A stretch of DNA of 39,985 nucleotides from an uncultured Clostridia bacterium (GTDB taxonomy: Bacteria; Bacillota; Clostridia; Christensenellales; Aristaeellaceae), in the NCBI GenBank assembly GCA_946414315.1, contig CAMKNZ010000018.1, forward strand, positions 1 to 39,985, written 5' to 3'. Positions 1 through 6,715 of the stretch are shown here, piece after piece. The translations under genes were made by a program, and so were the position numbers. Positions within the stretch are counted from its first letter, which is position 1, and the number at the start of each line of letters is the position of its first letter. The notes beneath the pieces were generated by a model. It did no database searches. It had not been told where the DNA came from and was given only the letters and a program-made list of their open reading frames with translations.

Positions 1-111
1 TCCCTTTTCCCGGTCGATCCCGGATACGTTGCCCCAGGTGAACGTCACCAGGTGATATGCGGGCAGCAGCATGTTCGCTTCATAAACCTGCTTTTTCAGT
101 TCCTCTAACAT
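1..111 (-). CDS. araD: L-ribulose-5-phosphate 4-epimerase, N-terminal part (runs off the window)
   Basis: Only the first 37 codons are present, read on the minus strand from ATG at 111. The peptide contains [17 protein letters not shown], which is the conserved N-terminal segment of class II aldolase-fold L-ribulose-5-phosphate 4-epimerases (AraD/SgbE/UlaF). The enzyme interconverts L-ribulose 5-phosphate and D-xylulose 5-phosphate in the cytoplasm, feeding arabinose into the pentose phosphate pathway. A GGAGGAG ribosome binding site stands a few bases before the ATG, and the tdk stop codon is 19 bp upstream, so it probably shares the tdk transcript. The metal-binding histidines lie beyond the window and cannot be checked. 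Confidence 0.85.
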   Translation of the reverse strand, partial: MLEELKKQVYEANMLLPAYHLVTFTWGNVSGIDREKG

Positions 112-130
112 AAGTGGCTCCTCCGTTCAA

Positions 131-694
131 TTATATTTTCAGTGGTCCAAGATCCCCGTTCCGCCAGTGCTTCCTGCACAGCGATACATAGCTTTCGTCT
201 CCGCCAAGCACGATCTGCTCGCCTTCCCGGGCCACCTTGCCGTCGATCACGCGGGCGTTGCAGGTCGCTTTCTTCCCGCACCAGCAGATCGTCTTGACCT
301 CTTCGATCGTGTCCGCCCAGGCCATCAGCCACATGCTTCCCTCGAAGAAGTTCCCTTTGAAGTCAGCCCGCAGGCCGTAGGCGATCACCGGGATCCCCAG
401 GTCGTCCACGATATGCACCAGGTATTCCACCTGGGCCTTGGTCAGGAACTGCGCCTCGTCCACGATCACGCAGTCGTACCCGGTCAGATCCATGCCCTCC
501 AGCTCTTCGGCAAAAACACATTCCGTTTCCAGCCCGCTGCGGGAGCGGATGATCCGTTCCCCGTCCCGGTTTTCCAGCTGGGGTTTGACCATCAGCACCT
601 TCTGGTGCCGCTCGCCGTAGTTGTACTGCACCATGATCGCGTTCGCCGTCTTGCTGGAGCCCATGGCCCCGTAGCGGAAATACAGCTTAGCCAA
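131..694 (-). CDS. tdk: Thymidine kinase (type II)
   Basis: The 187-residue protein phosphorylates thymidine to dTMP in the pyrimidine salvage pathway. A P-loop GAMGSSKT lies at residues 9-16, the Walker B/catalytic segment VDEAQF at 78-83, the thymidine-binding YGLRADF at 106-112, and a structural zinc site is suggested by CWCGKKA (C137, C139) and C173/H176. Length is usual for the small type II enzymes. The start is a TTG at 694 preceded by AAGGAGGAG; no ATG fits as well. The first 8 bp overlap the end of clpC, so translation is probably coupled. Placing tdk behind a heat-shock ATPase gene is a layout choice of this lineage rather than a known functional link. Confidence 0.95.
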   Translation of the reverse strand: MAKLYFRYGAMGSSKTANAIMVQYNYGERHQKVLMVKPQLENRDGERIIRSRSGLETECVFAEELEGMDLTGYDCVIVDEAQFLTKAQVEYLVHIVDDLGIPVIAYGLRADFKGNFFEGSMWLMAWADTIEEVKTICWCGKKATCNARVIDGKVAREGEQIVLGGDESYVSLCRKHWRNGDLGPLKI

Positions 695-3527
695 CGGGTT
701 TCTCCTCCTTCTTCGCCGCGGTGGGCTTCTTTACGGTCTTCTTCACCGGCTTCTTTGCCGCCGGTTTGGCAGGTTTTTTCGCGGCCGGTTTTTTCGCAGG
801 CGTCTTGGCCGGTTTCTTCGCCGGTTCTTTTTCTTCCTTCGAACTCACCGGCACGATCTCGTCGCCCTTCACCGTCAGCCGGATCTCCTGTCCCAGCTGG
901 ATATGGCCCATCAGCAGTTCCTCGCTCATGGTGTCCTCCACCGTGCGCTGGATCAGCCTGCGAAGCGGCCGGGCGCCGAACTTCGGATCGTATCCTTCCT
1001 TCGCCAGTTTCTCCGTAACCTTCTTGTCCCAGGTCAGCGGGATCTCCTGCTCCTTCAGCCGGTCCGCCACCTGCTTCAGCATCAGCTCCGTAATCCGGCG
1101 GATCTCTTCCTCGTTCAGGCTGTGGAACACAATCAGTTCGTCCACCCGGTTGATGAATTCAGGCCGGAAGATCTCCTTGACCTCTTTCATCACGGATTCC
1201 TTCATGGCTTCATAGTCCCGTGCTTCACCCTTCTGGTCAGCGCCGAAGCCCATGGACCGGCCGTGTCCGATCACGTGCGCCCCCGCGTTGGAGGTCATCA
1301 CCACGATCGTATTCTTGAAGGAGACCACCCGTCCCGTGTTGTCCGTCAGACGCCCGTCCTCCAGGATCTGCAGCAGGATGTTGAACACGTCGGGATGAGC
1401 CTTCTCCACCTCGTCCAGCAGCACTACGCTGTAAGGTTTCCGCCTGACAGCTTCGGTCAGCTGGCCGCCTTCCTCATAGCCCACATAGCCGGGCGGCGAA
1501 CCCACCAGCCGGGATACCGTGTGCTTTTCCATATACTCGGACATGTCCAGCCGGATCACGCTGTCCTCGTCGCCGAACATTGCTTCGCCCAGCGCGCGGC
1601 ACAGCTCCGTCTTGCCCACGCCCGTGGGTCCCAGGAAGATGAAGCTGCCGATGGGCCGTTTCGGATCCTTCAGACCCGCCCGGGCCCGGCGGATTGCCCG
1701 CGCCACGGCGCTCACCGCTTCCTCCTGGCCGATCAGCCGCTTATGCAGCGTCTCTTCCAGGCGCACCAACCGCTGGGCTTCCTGCTCCGTCATCCGGGAA
1801 ACCGGAATGCCCGTCCACTGGCTCACCACCTGGGCAATGTCGTCTTCCGTCACGGTATCCCGCGCAGTGCTCTGGGCGCGGTTCCATTCCGCGCGTTTCT
1901 CCTCGATCTCCCGGTGAATGTTCCGCTCCTGGTCCCGCAGCGCGGCGGCCCTTTCGTAATCCTGGTGGCTGATGGCTTCCTTCTTTTCGATCACCACGGC
2001 CTCCAGGCGCTTTTCCTGTTCCCGTACGTCCGGCGGCGCCGTGCATGCGGCGATCCGGACGCGGCTGGCAGCCTCGTCCATCAGGTCGATGGCCTTGTCC
2101 GGCAGGTACCGGTCCGGAATATAGCGGTCGCTCAGCTTTACCGCCGCGGCCAGCGCTTCGTCGGTGATCCGTACCTTGTGGTGCGCTTCATACCGGTCCC
2201 GCAGGCCGTACAGGATCGACAGCGTCTCTTCCGCCGTCGGCTCGCCGACCATCACCGGCTGGAACCGCCGCTCCAGCGCCGCGTCCTTTTCAATATGCTT
2301 GCGGTATTCGTCCAGCGTCGTCGCGCCGATGCACTGGATCTCGCCGCGGCTCAGGGCAGGCTTCAGGATGTTCGCCGCGTCCAGGCTGCCTTCCGTCGCG
2401 CCCGCACCGATAATTGTATGGATCTCGTCGATGAACAGCAGTACGTTGCCGGCCTTGTGCAGCTCTTCCATCACGTTCTTCAGCCGCTCTTCAAATTCGC
2501 CCCGATATTTTGTCCCGGCCACCATGCTGCCGATATCCAGGCTCATGATCTTCTTCCCGATCAGCAGTTCCGGCACGTTGCCCTGCACAATGCGCTGCGC
2601 CAGGCCTTCCGCCACGGCGCTCTTCCCTACGCCGGGCTCGCCGATCAGCACCGGGTTGTTCTTCGTCCGCCGGATCAGAATCTGGATGATCCGCTGGATC
2701 TCCGTTTCCCGGCCGATTACCGGATCCAGTTCGTTCTTCTCCGCGGCCGCGGTCAGATCGCGGCTGTATTTCTCCAGCTCGCTCTTGTTGTTTTCGTTGT
2801 TTCCGTTCCGTCCCTTCGCCGGGGCAAAGGGCGGGAATCCGGGCATCATGTGGCGGGGGCCTTCTTCGTTCCCCGCGTTCTCGCGCATCTGCCGCAGCAG
2901 CTGTTCCCTCGCGGCGCTCAGGTCCACCCCGTGCTTCCGGAACAGGCCGCCGGCCACACCGTCGTCGTTCCCCAGCAGCGCCAGCCATATATGCTCCACC
3001 GTCACATAGTTCTGTCCCAGTTTGTGGCTCTCCAGCACGCTGTTCTCCAGGGTTTTCTTTGCCCGGGGGCTCAGTTCGATCCGGGGACTCCGGGGCGTGT
3101 CCGGATCCTGGATGCCCTTCAGGTGCTCCCGCAGTTCAGCGACCACATCCTCATAATTCATCCGGGCGGAGACGGCTTCCGGTATGGAAGCGCCTGCTTT
3201 CAGCAGCGCCAGCAGGAAATGCTCCGTGCCCACATAGGGCTGCTGCAGCTCCGCAGCGATCCGCTGGGCCAGCGTCAGCGTCTGCTGCGCTTTCTGGGTA
3301 AAACGTCCGAATATCGGCATCGAAAATTCCTTTCTGTTTTCGTCTTCTGTGTTCGCCCGGATCGCGCTGAGCACCGTGTTCAGCAGGCTCCGCACGTTCC
3401 CTTTGACCAGGTCCGCATTCATCCGGCTCATACAGTCGGCGCACAGGTGCCTGACCGAGGTCTCTTCTCCGGCGACCACGGAAACCGTAAAGTTTGCTTC
3501 ATTCACATGGCATTCTTCGCACAGCAT
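687..3527 (-). CDS. clpC: ClpC-type AAA+ unfoldase with N-terminal McsA-like zinc finger and basic C-terminal tail
   Basis: The 946-residue protein is the class I Clp ATPase that unfolds substrates for ClpP. In order: a zinc-finger-like CxxC...CxxC unit (C3, C6, C29, C32) resembling the first finger of McsA; a Clp N-domain from about 70 to 220; AAA+ module 1 with GEPGVGKS at 296-303 and FIDE near 365-368; a UVR-type M-domain helix at about 517-541; AAA+ module 2 with GPTGVGKT at 633-640; an MGF tripeptide of the kind that docks ClpP; and a Lys/Ala/Pro tail at 895-946. The finger, linker and tail are extra compared with Bacillus ClpC (about 810 residues). An internal ATG at codon 70 has a good ribosome binding site. 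The gene lies 47 bp after ctsR; no mcsB is present. Confidence 0.93.
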   Translation of the reverse strand: MLCEECHVNEANFTVSVVAGEETSVRHLCADCMSRMNADLVKGNVRSLLNTVLSAIRANTEDENRKEFSMPIFGRFTQKAQQTLTLAQRIAAELQQPYVGTEHFLLALLKAGASIPEAVSARMNYEDVVAELREHLKGIQDPDTPRSPRIELSPRAKKTLENSVLESHKLGQNYVTVEHIWLALLGNDDGVAGGLFRKHGVDLSAAREQLLRQMRENAGNEEGPRHMMPGFPPFAPAKGRNGNNENNKSELEKYSRDLTAAAEKNELDPVIGRETEIQRIIQILIRRTKNNPVLIGEPGVGKSAVAEGLAQRIVQGNVPELLIGKKIMSLDIGSMVAGTKYRGEFEERLKNVMEELHKAGNVLLFIDEIHTIIGAGATEGSLDAANILKPALSRGEIQCIGATTLDEYRKHIEKDAALERRFQPVMVGEPTAEETLSILYGLRDRYEAHHKVRITDEALAAAVKLSDRYIPDRYLPDKAIDLMDEAASRVRIAACTAPPDVREQEKRLEAVVIEKKEAISHQDYERAAALRDQERNIHREIEEKRAEWNRAQSTARDTVTEDDIAQVVSQWTGIPVSRMTEQEAQRLVRLEETLHKRLIGQEEAVSAVARAIRRARAGLKDPKRPIGSFIFLGPTGVGKTELCRALGEAMFGDEDSVIRLDMSEYMEKHTVSRLVGSPPGYVGYEEGGQLTEAVRRKPYSVVLLDEVEKAHPDVFNILLQILEDGRLTDNTGRVVSFKNTIVVMTSNAGAHVIGHGRSMGFGADQKGEARDYEAMKESVMKEVKEIFRPEFINRVDELIVFHSLNEEEIRRITELMLKQVADRLKEQEIPLTWDKKVTEKLAKEGYDPKFGARPLRRLIQRTVEDTMSEELLMGHIQLGQEIRLTVKGDEIVPVSSKEEKEPAKKPAKTPAKKPAAKKPAKPAAKKPVKKTVKKPTAAKKEEKPVG
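690..845 (-). repeat. Low-complexity coding tract: Lys/Ala/Pro-rich ClpC tail
   Basis: Codons 895-946 of clpC encode repeats built from PAKK, AKKP and VKK, giving a strongly basic, disordered tail similar in composition to histone H1 or to the tails of some DNA-binding proteins. The tract follows directly after the conserved end of AAA+ module 2. It is translated, since the reading frame stays open to the TAA at 687-689. Confidence 0.85.
3321..3333 (-). promoter_or_regulatory. Internal ribosome binding site for a short ClpC form
   Basis: On the minus strand AGAAAGGA stands about 7 bases before the in-frame ATG at 3318-3320, which begins MPIFGRF, the residues at which ordinary ClpC proteins start. 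The longer ORF continues upstream to the zinc-finger ATG at 3527, which also has a weaker AG-rich site. Two protein forms, with and without the zinc finger, are therefore possible. This is read from the sequence only. Confidence 0.5.
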
Positions 3528-3574
3528 TCTCTTCGCCTCTTTCCTGCCATAAATTTCATATTACGAATTCTGAA

Positions 3575-4048
3575 TCAATTGCGGTTGCGGGCCGCAATAG
3601 ACATCAGCATCGACTTCATCATTTTCGCCCGCATCGCGTCCTTCAATACGTCCGGCACCGGCACACTCAATGCCCGGGTGCTCACCGCGCTGGCCATGAG
3701 GGCCGCCTCGTCCGCGGTCACAATCATCTGCTCTTTCAGCTGGCTGATCAGCCGCAGGCATTCCTCTTCGCTCAGGCTGTCGCCGATCCGGTCGTTCACC
3801 AGATACATCAGTCGCTGTGATCCGCTCTGCACCACCCGCACGATCCGGATATATCCGCCGCCGCCTCTCCGGCTTTCCGTCAGATAGCCGTGATCCGGGC
3901 TGAACCGGGTCGCCAGCACATAATTAATCTGGCTCGGCGCACACCCGAAATACTCCGCCAGTTCATTTCTCTTCAGTTCCACTTCCGTGGATTCCTGGTT
4001 CAGCAGTTCCTTGATAAACTGCTCAATCGAATCACTCAGGCGCATCAT
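3575..4048 (-). CDS. ctsR: CtsR transcriptional repressor of class III heat-shock genes
   Basis: The 157-residue protein matches CtsR: an N-terminal winged helix-turn-helix with LSDSIEQFIKELL and the ELAEYFGCAPSQINYVL recognition region, the glycine-rich wing RRGGGGYIRI, and a C-terminal dimerization helix bundle. It represses clp genes and is inactivated on heating. ATG at 4048 (or 4045) is preferred because GGGAGG lies just upstream; a TTG six codons earlier is less likely as it lies in the ribosome binding site region. The gene heads an operon with clpC and tdk and sits behind its own operator, the usual autoregulated arrangement. In Bacillus McsA and McsB act on CtsR; here only a McsA-like finger on ClpC remains visible. 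Confidence 0.95.
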   Translation of the reverse strand: MMRLSDSIEQFIKELLNQESTEVELKRNELAEYFGCAPSQINYVLATRFSPDHGYLTESRRGGGGYIRIVRVVQSGSQRLMYLVNDRIGDSLSEEECLRLISQLKEQMIVTADEAALMASAVSTRALSVPVPDVLKDAMRAKMMKSMLMSIAARNRN

Positions 4049-4074
4049 GAACCCTCCCTTCGTCAAAGGAGACG

Positions 4075-4091
4075 TCTGACTTTCTTTGACC
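4075..4091 (-). promoter_or_regulatory. CtsR operator (heptad direct repeat)
   Basis: The minus strand reads GGTCAAA GAA AGTCAGA. The established CtsR site is a tandem RGTCAAA heptad with a 3-nt spacer; the first copy is perfect and the second differs at one base. It lies immediately downstream of the ctsR promoter -10 box, covering the expected transcription start, the expected place for a repressor site. Confidence 0.85.
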
Positions 4092-4096
4092 TATGT

Positions 4097-4125
4097 AGTT
4101 TATCACAGAAATGGAAGATATTCAA
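4097..4125 (-). promoter_or_regulatory. Promoter of ctsR-clpC-tdk
   Basis: A -35 box TTGAAT (4120-4125) and -10 box TAAACT (4097-4102) are separated by exactly 17 bp. The promoter overlaps the last codons of the upstream serine hydrolase gene and is followed at once by the CtsR operator. Confidence 0.7.
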
Positions 4126-5290
4126 GTCCTAATACTTTCGCGATCGCCTTATGCAGATGCTCATCCTTCTGATGAACGTATTTGACCGAGGACGGAATCA
4201 CTTCCCCGTCGTTCCACCGGAACACGCCGCTCCCGTCCGGGTTGAGCCCGTAATCCGCCAGCCTCTTCCCTTCCTCCGGCACCAGCACCGTCAGCCTGTT
4301 CAGCACCCGGTTTCCCAGGAACACCACAAACGCGTCCCGTTCCGGATCCACAGACACATGGTTCCCCGTAAACCCGCCGATCCCGAAGGCCCGTTTCCCC
4401 ATGTAGCAGGGTATTTCCGAATAGTACTGGTCCGGATGCCGCACATAGCACTGGACGCCGAGGAACTGAGTCCATTCGCCGTTGGCGCGCTTCCGTCCGG
4501 TCCGGTTGACCGCCATTTCCTTCAGGGATTCCTCGCCCACGATCTTCCGGTCCAGCACCGCCCGGCAGAACCGAGCCATATCGCCGCAGGTGGAAAACAG
4601 CCCCGCGTGGCCGCAAAGGTCTCCCGTATCTCCCTGCATCACCGCCGCCTTGGGATCATGCGGAACCCCCGGCTGCCAGCCTGTCCGGAGAATATACTGC
4701 CCCTTCTCGATCCGGTGTTCCCGGTCGTAGCACACGCAGTCCTTTTTCCGCTCCGGCGGCACCGCCGCCCAGGTTTCGTTCATCCCGGCCGGCTCCAGCA
4801 CGACCTTCCGCACACAGTCCATAAAGGACATCCCGGAGACCGCTTCCGCCACATATTTCAGGATCATCGCGGGGATATCTGAATAGATCCGGCGCACGTC
4901 CTCATGGGGCGCCGCCGTGGAGGCGAAAAGCGCTTCCGTCGCGCTGTCCCGGTCCGTGCAGGCGTCCAGGCGGACAGGCGTCCGGACCGTCACCGCAAAG
5001 ATCATCAGGTCCCATACCGTGGTTTCCTTCAGGAACCGGAACCGCGGATCATAATCAAAAACAGGCCTGCCGGGATCCAGCAGACCTTCTTCTTTCATTT
5101 TCATCAGGCACATACCCGTAAACAGCTTCGTTACGCTGGCCAGATCAAACACGCTGTCCTCCCGGACAGCTCCGTCCATCGCTTCCGCCATGCTGTTTCC
5201 GGACCCGCAGGCAACGGAAACGCCGTCCAGTATCGCCTTTTCACGGGTGAAATACTGCACCGCCTTCAGCAGCTCGGGGTTGTCTCTCAT
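4103..5290 (-). CDS. Serine hydrolase of the class C beta-lactamase/DD-peptidase family
   Basis: The 395-residue protein has the SxxK motif as SVTK (S52, K55), a YSD at 136-138 in the place of the YxN motif, and an HAG triad at 228-230 in the place of KTG, which is the pattern of esterase-like and D-amino-peptidase-like members of the beta-lactamase class C fold. There is no signal peptide, so it should work in the cytoplasm; a true antibiotic beta-lactamase would be exported. The substrate cannot be told from sequence. Its ATG overlaps the stop of the amino acid kinase by 4 bp, giving translational coupling, and the ctsR promoter lies across its end. Confidence 0.85.
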   Translation of the reverse strand: MRDNPELLKAVQYFTREKAILDGVSVACGSGNSMAEAMDGAVREDSVFDLASVTKLFTGMCLMKMKEEGLLDPGRPVFDYDPRFRFLKETTVWDLMIFAVTVRTPVRLDACTDRDSATEALFASTAAPHEDVRRIYSDIPAMILKYVAEAVSGMSFMDCVRKVVLEPAGMNETWAAVPPERKKDCVCYDREHRIEKGQYILRTGWQPGVPHDPKAAVMQGDTGDLCGHAGLFSTCGDMARFCRAVLDRKIVGEESLKEMAVNRTGRKRANGEWTQFLGVQCYVRHPDQYYSEIPCYMGKRAFGIGGFTGNHVSVDPERDAFVVFLGNRVLNRLTVLVPEEGKRLADYGLNPDGSGVFRWNDGEVIPSSVKYVHQKDEHLHKAIAKVLGLEYLPFL

Positions 5291-6114
5291 GCGTCCACAC
5301 CGATCCGGGTACAGGGTACCCGGCCCTCTTTCAGATCGCTCAGCCGGTGCCGGGCGTGGCCGATGATCACCGTCGTGCCGCCCTTCACGCAGCCCAGCGC
5401 ATATTCCAGTTTGGCCCGGGCGCCGTTGGCGCCGGCCCGGCTCGCGCCGACGCAGGCATTCTGCAGTTCGCGCACCTTCCGCTCGACCTCTTCATAGGTC
5501 TTGCCGATCACGTCGCGCACCAGCGTGTTCGGATCGCTCCGGTCCTGATAGATTCCCTCCGTAGAGGTCATCAGCACCAGGATCTTCGCCTTTACCAGTC
5601 CCGCGATCACCGCCGCGGTCTCGTCGTTGTCCACGCACTCATGAACCTCGCCGCCCTTTTCCCGCCGGGCTGCCAGTTCCATCTTGCGGTTTTCCTCGTC
5701 GCTCACCGGGTCGTTGTAGTTCACGATCGGGATTGTCTTCTGCCTTGCGGCGCGGATCAGCAGCGCCCGTATGTGCTCGCTCTTTTCCGGGTCGTTGAAG
5801 TGGGTATGCTCCACCAGGATCTGGCGGATACCGTATTCCGGCGAAACAAACTGCCGGTAGTTCTGCATCAGGATCGTCTGGCCCTGGGCGGCGTAGTCCG
5901 CCTTGTCCTGGTCCGGATCCCCGCTCAGCTCGCAGCCGGTCCGCTTGATATAGTCCAGCCGGCCGATTTCCGTCGCACCGCTGGTCACCCAGATCATCCC
6001 GGGCCTCAGTTCCGACCCGATCCGGGAGAAAATGTTGTAGTCGATATCCCTGTCTTCCTGCCGGATCAGCGCCATGCTGCCAATCTTGCCGACCAGTTCA
6101 AACTGATATTCCAT
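5287..6114 (-). CDS. Amino acid kinase family protein (glutamate 5-kinase-like), substrate unknown
   Basis: The 275-residue protein has the amino acid kinase fold. Near the N-terminus is VTSGATEIG, which corresponds to the VSSGA motif of ProB and UMP kinases; then IPIVNYNDPVS and VDNDETAA, matching the NENDxV and DND motifs of glutamate 5-kinase; then LMTSTEGIY for the nucleotide loop. No PUA domain follows, and no proA neighbour is present. It lacks the strict GTGGM motif of ProB, having VGASRAGANGAR instead. It could be a small-molecule kinase acting on a carboxylate or a carbamate; a uridylate kinase name is also possible. ATG at 6114 follows GGAGCGG. It sits between aroK and a serine hydrolase with which it overlaps. 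Confidence 0.8.
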   Translation of the reverse strand: MEYQFELVGKIGSMALIRQEDRDIDYNIFSRIGSELRPGMIWVTSGATEIGRLDYIKRTGCELSGDPDQDKADYAAQGQTILMQNYRQFVSPEYGIRQILVEHTHFNDPEKSEHIRALLIRAARQKTIPIVNYNDPVSDEENRKMELAARREKGGEVHECVDNDETAAVIAGLVKAKILVLMTSTEGIYQDRSDPNTLVRDVIGKTYEEVERKVRELQNACVGASRAGANGARAKLEYALGCVKGGTTVIIGHARHRLSDLKEGRVPCTRIGVDA

Positions 6115-6133
6115 CTTTCCGCTCCTGCCTGCG

Positions 6134-6640
6134 TCACAGCCGTTCCCGGACCAGCCGGGTCAGGATGTAAACCGCCATATGATACCCCTGATCGTTCTTC
6201 AGGGTGATGTCCGCCAGTTCCCGGTAGACGGGGAGCCGTTCCTTGTAGACTCTTTCCACTTCCGCCAGGCCCCCGTCCCGCAGGGTAGGTCGCCGGTCCA
6301 GTTTGATATCGCCCAGAATGTCCTCCAGGGGCCTGTCGATCAGCACGATCGTGCCCCAGGAACGCATGATGTGACGGTTGACCGGGTTCATCACCGTACC
6401 GCCGCCCGTGGAGATGATCATCGGCCGGGCATAGGTCAGTGCGGCAAGCGCGTTTGTTTCGGCCCTTCGGAACGTCTCTTCGCCGTATTTTTCGAAGAAT
6501 TCGTTCACCGTACCGCCGGCGCTCTGGGCCACGATCGCGTCGGTATCCGCGAACGGTACGCCTGTCTCTTTCGCCGTGCGCTTACCCAGGCTGCTCTTGC
6601 CGCATCCCTGCATGCCGATCAGAAACAGATGCTTTTCCAA
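6134..6640 (-). CDS. aroK: Shikimate kinase
   Basis: The 168-residue protein phosphorylates shikimate at the 3-hydroxyl with ATP, in the route to chorismate and aromatic amino acids. The Walker A loop GMQGCGKS is at residues 9-16, the shikimate-binding DTD at 32-34, the FRRAE at about 57-61, GGG at 79-81 and the lid RRP at 116-118. Length is standard. The start is a TTG at 6640 preceded by GGAAAGGAGGG; no in-frame ATG nearby leaves the P-loop strand intact. No other aro genes are in the window; the gene heads a three-gene run with the amino acid kinase and the serine hydrolase, each spaced closely. Confidence 0.95.
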   Translation of the reverse strand: MEKHLFLIGMQGCGKSSLGKRTAKETGVPFADTDAIVAQSAGGTVNEFFEKYGEETFRRAETNALAALTYARPMIISTGGGTVMNPVNRHIMRSWGTIVLIDRPLEDILGDIKLDRRPTLRDGGLAEVERVYKERLPVYRELADITLKNDQGYHMAVYILTRLVRERL

Positions 6641-6687
6641 CGCCGTGACCCTCCTTTCCGCCGGTATCGTTTCCGGACCGCTTCATC

Positions 6688-6715
6688 ATGATACATATTT
6701 TTGGCTTTCCGTCAA
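6688..6715 (-). promoter_or_regulatory. Likely promoter of aroK operon
   Basis: TTGACG (6710-6715) and TATCAT (6688-6693) with a 16-bp spacer lie across the end of the histidine kinase gene, 48 bp before the aroK start codon. The spacing is one base short of ideal, so confidence is moderate. Confidence 0.5.

Noticed and set aside
903-3887. Long plus-strand ORF of 994 codons opposite clpC and ctsR
   Set aside because: It is an antisense shadow caused by high third-position GC in clpC; the product has no recognisable motif and begins in the middle of the ATPase gene. Similar shadows occur opposite mutS2 (9344-11383), the histidine kinase (6688-8409), the U32 gene (12200-14023), relA (19782-21911) and recJ (17735-19537).
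3575-4066. CtsR start at the TTG upstream (4066)
   Set aside because: The extra codons overlap the ribosome binding site of the ATG at 4048, and the CtsR family starts at the MRLSD/MSNISD level.
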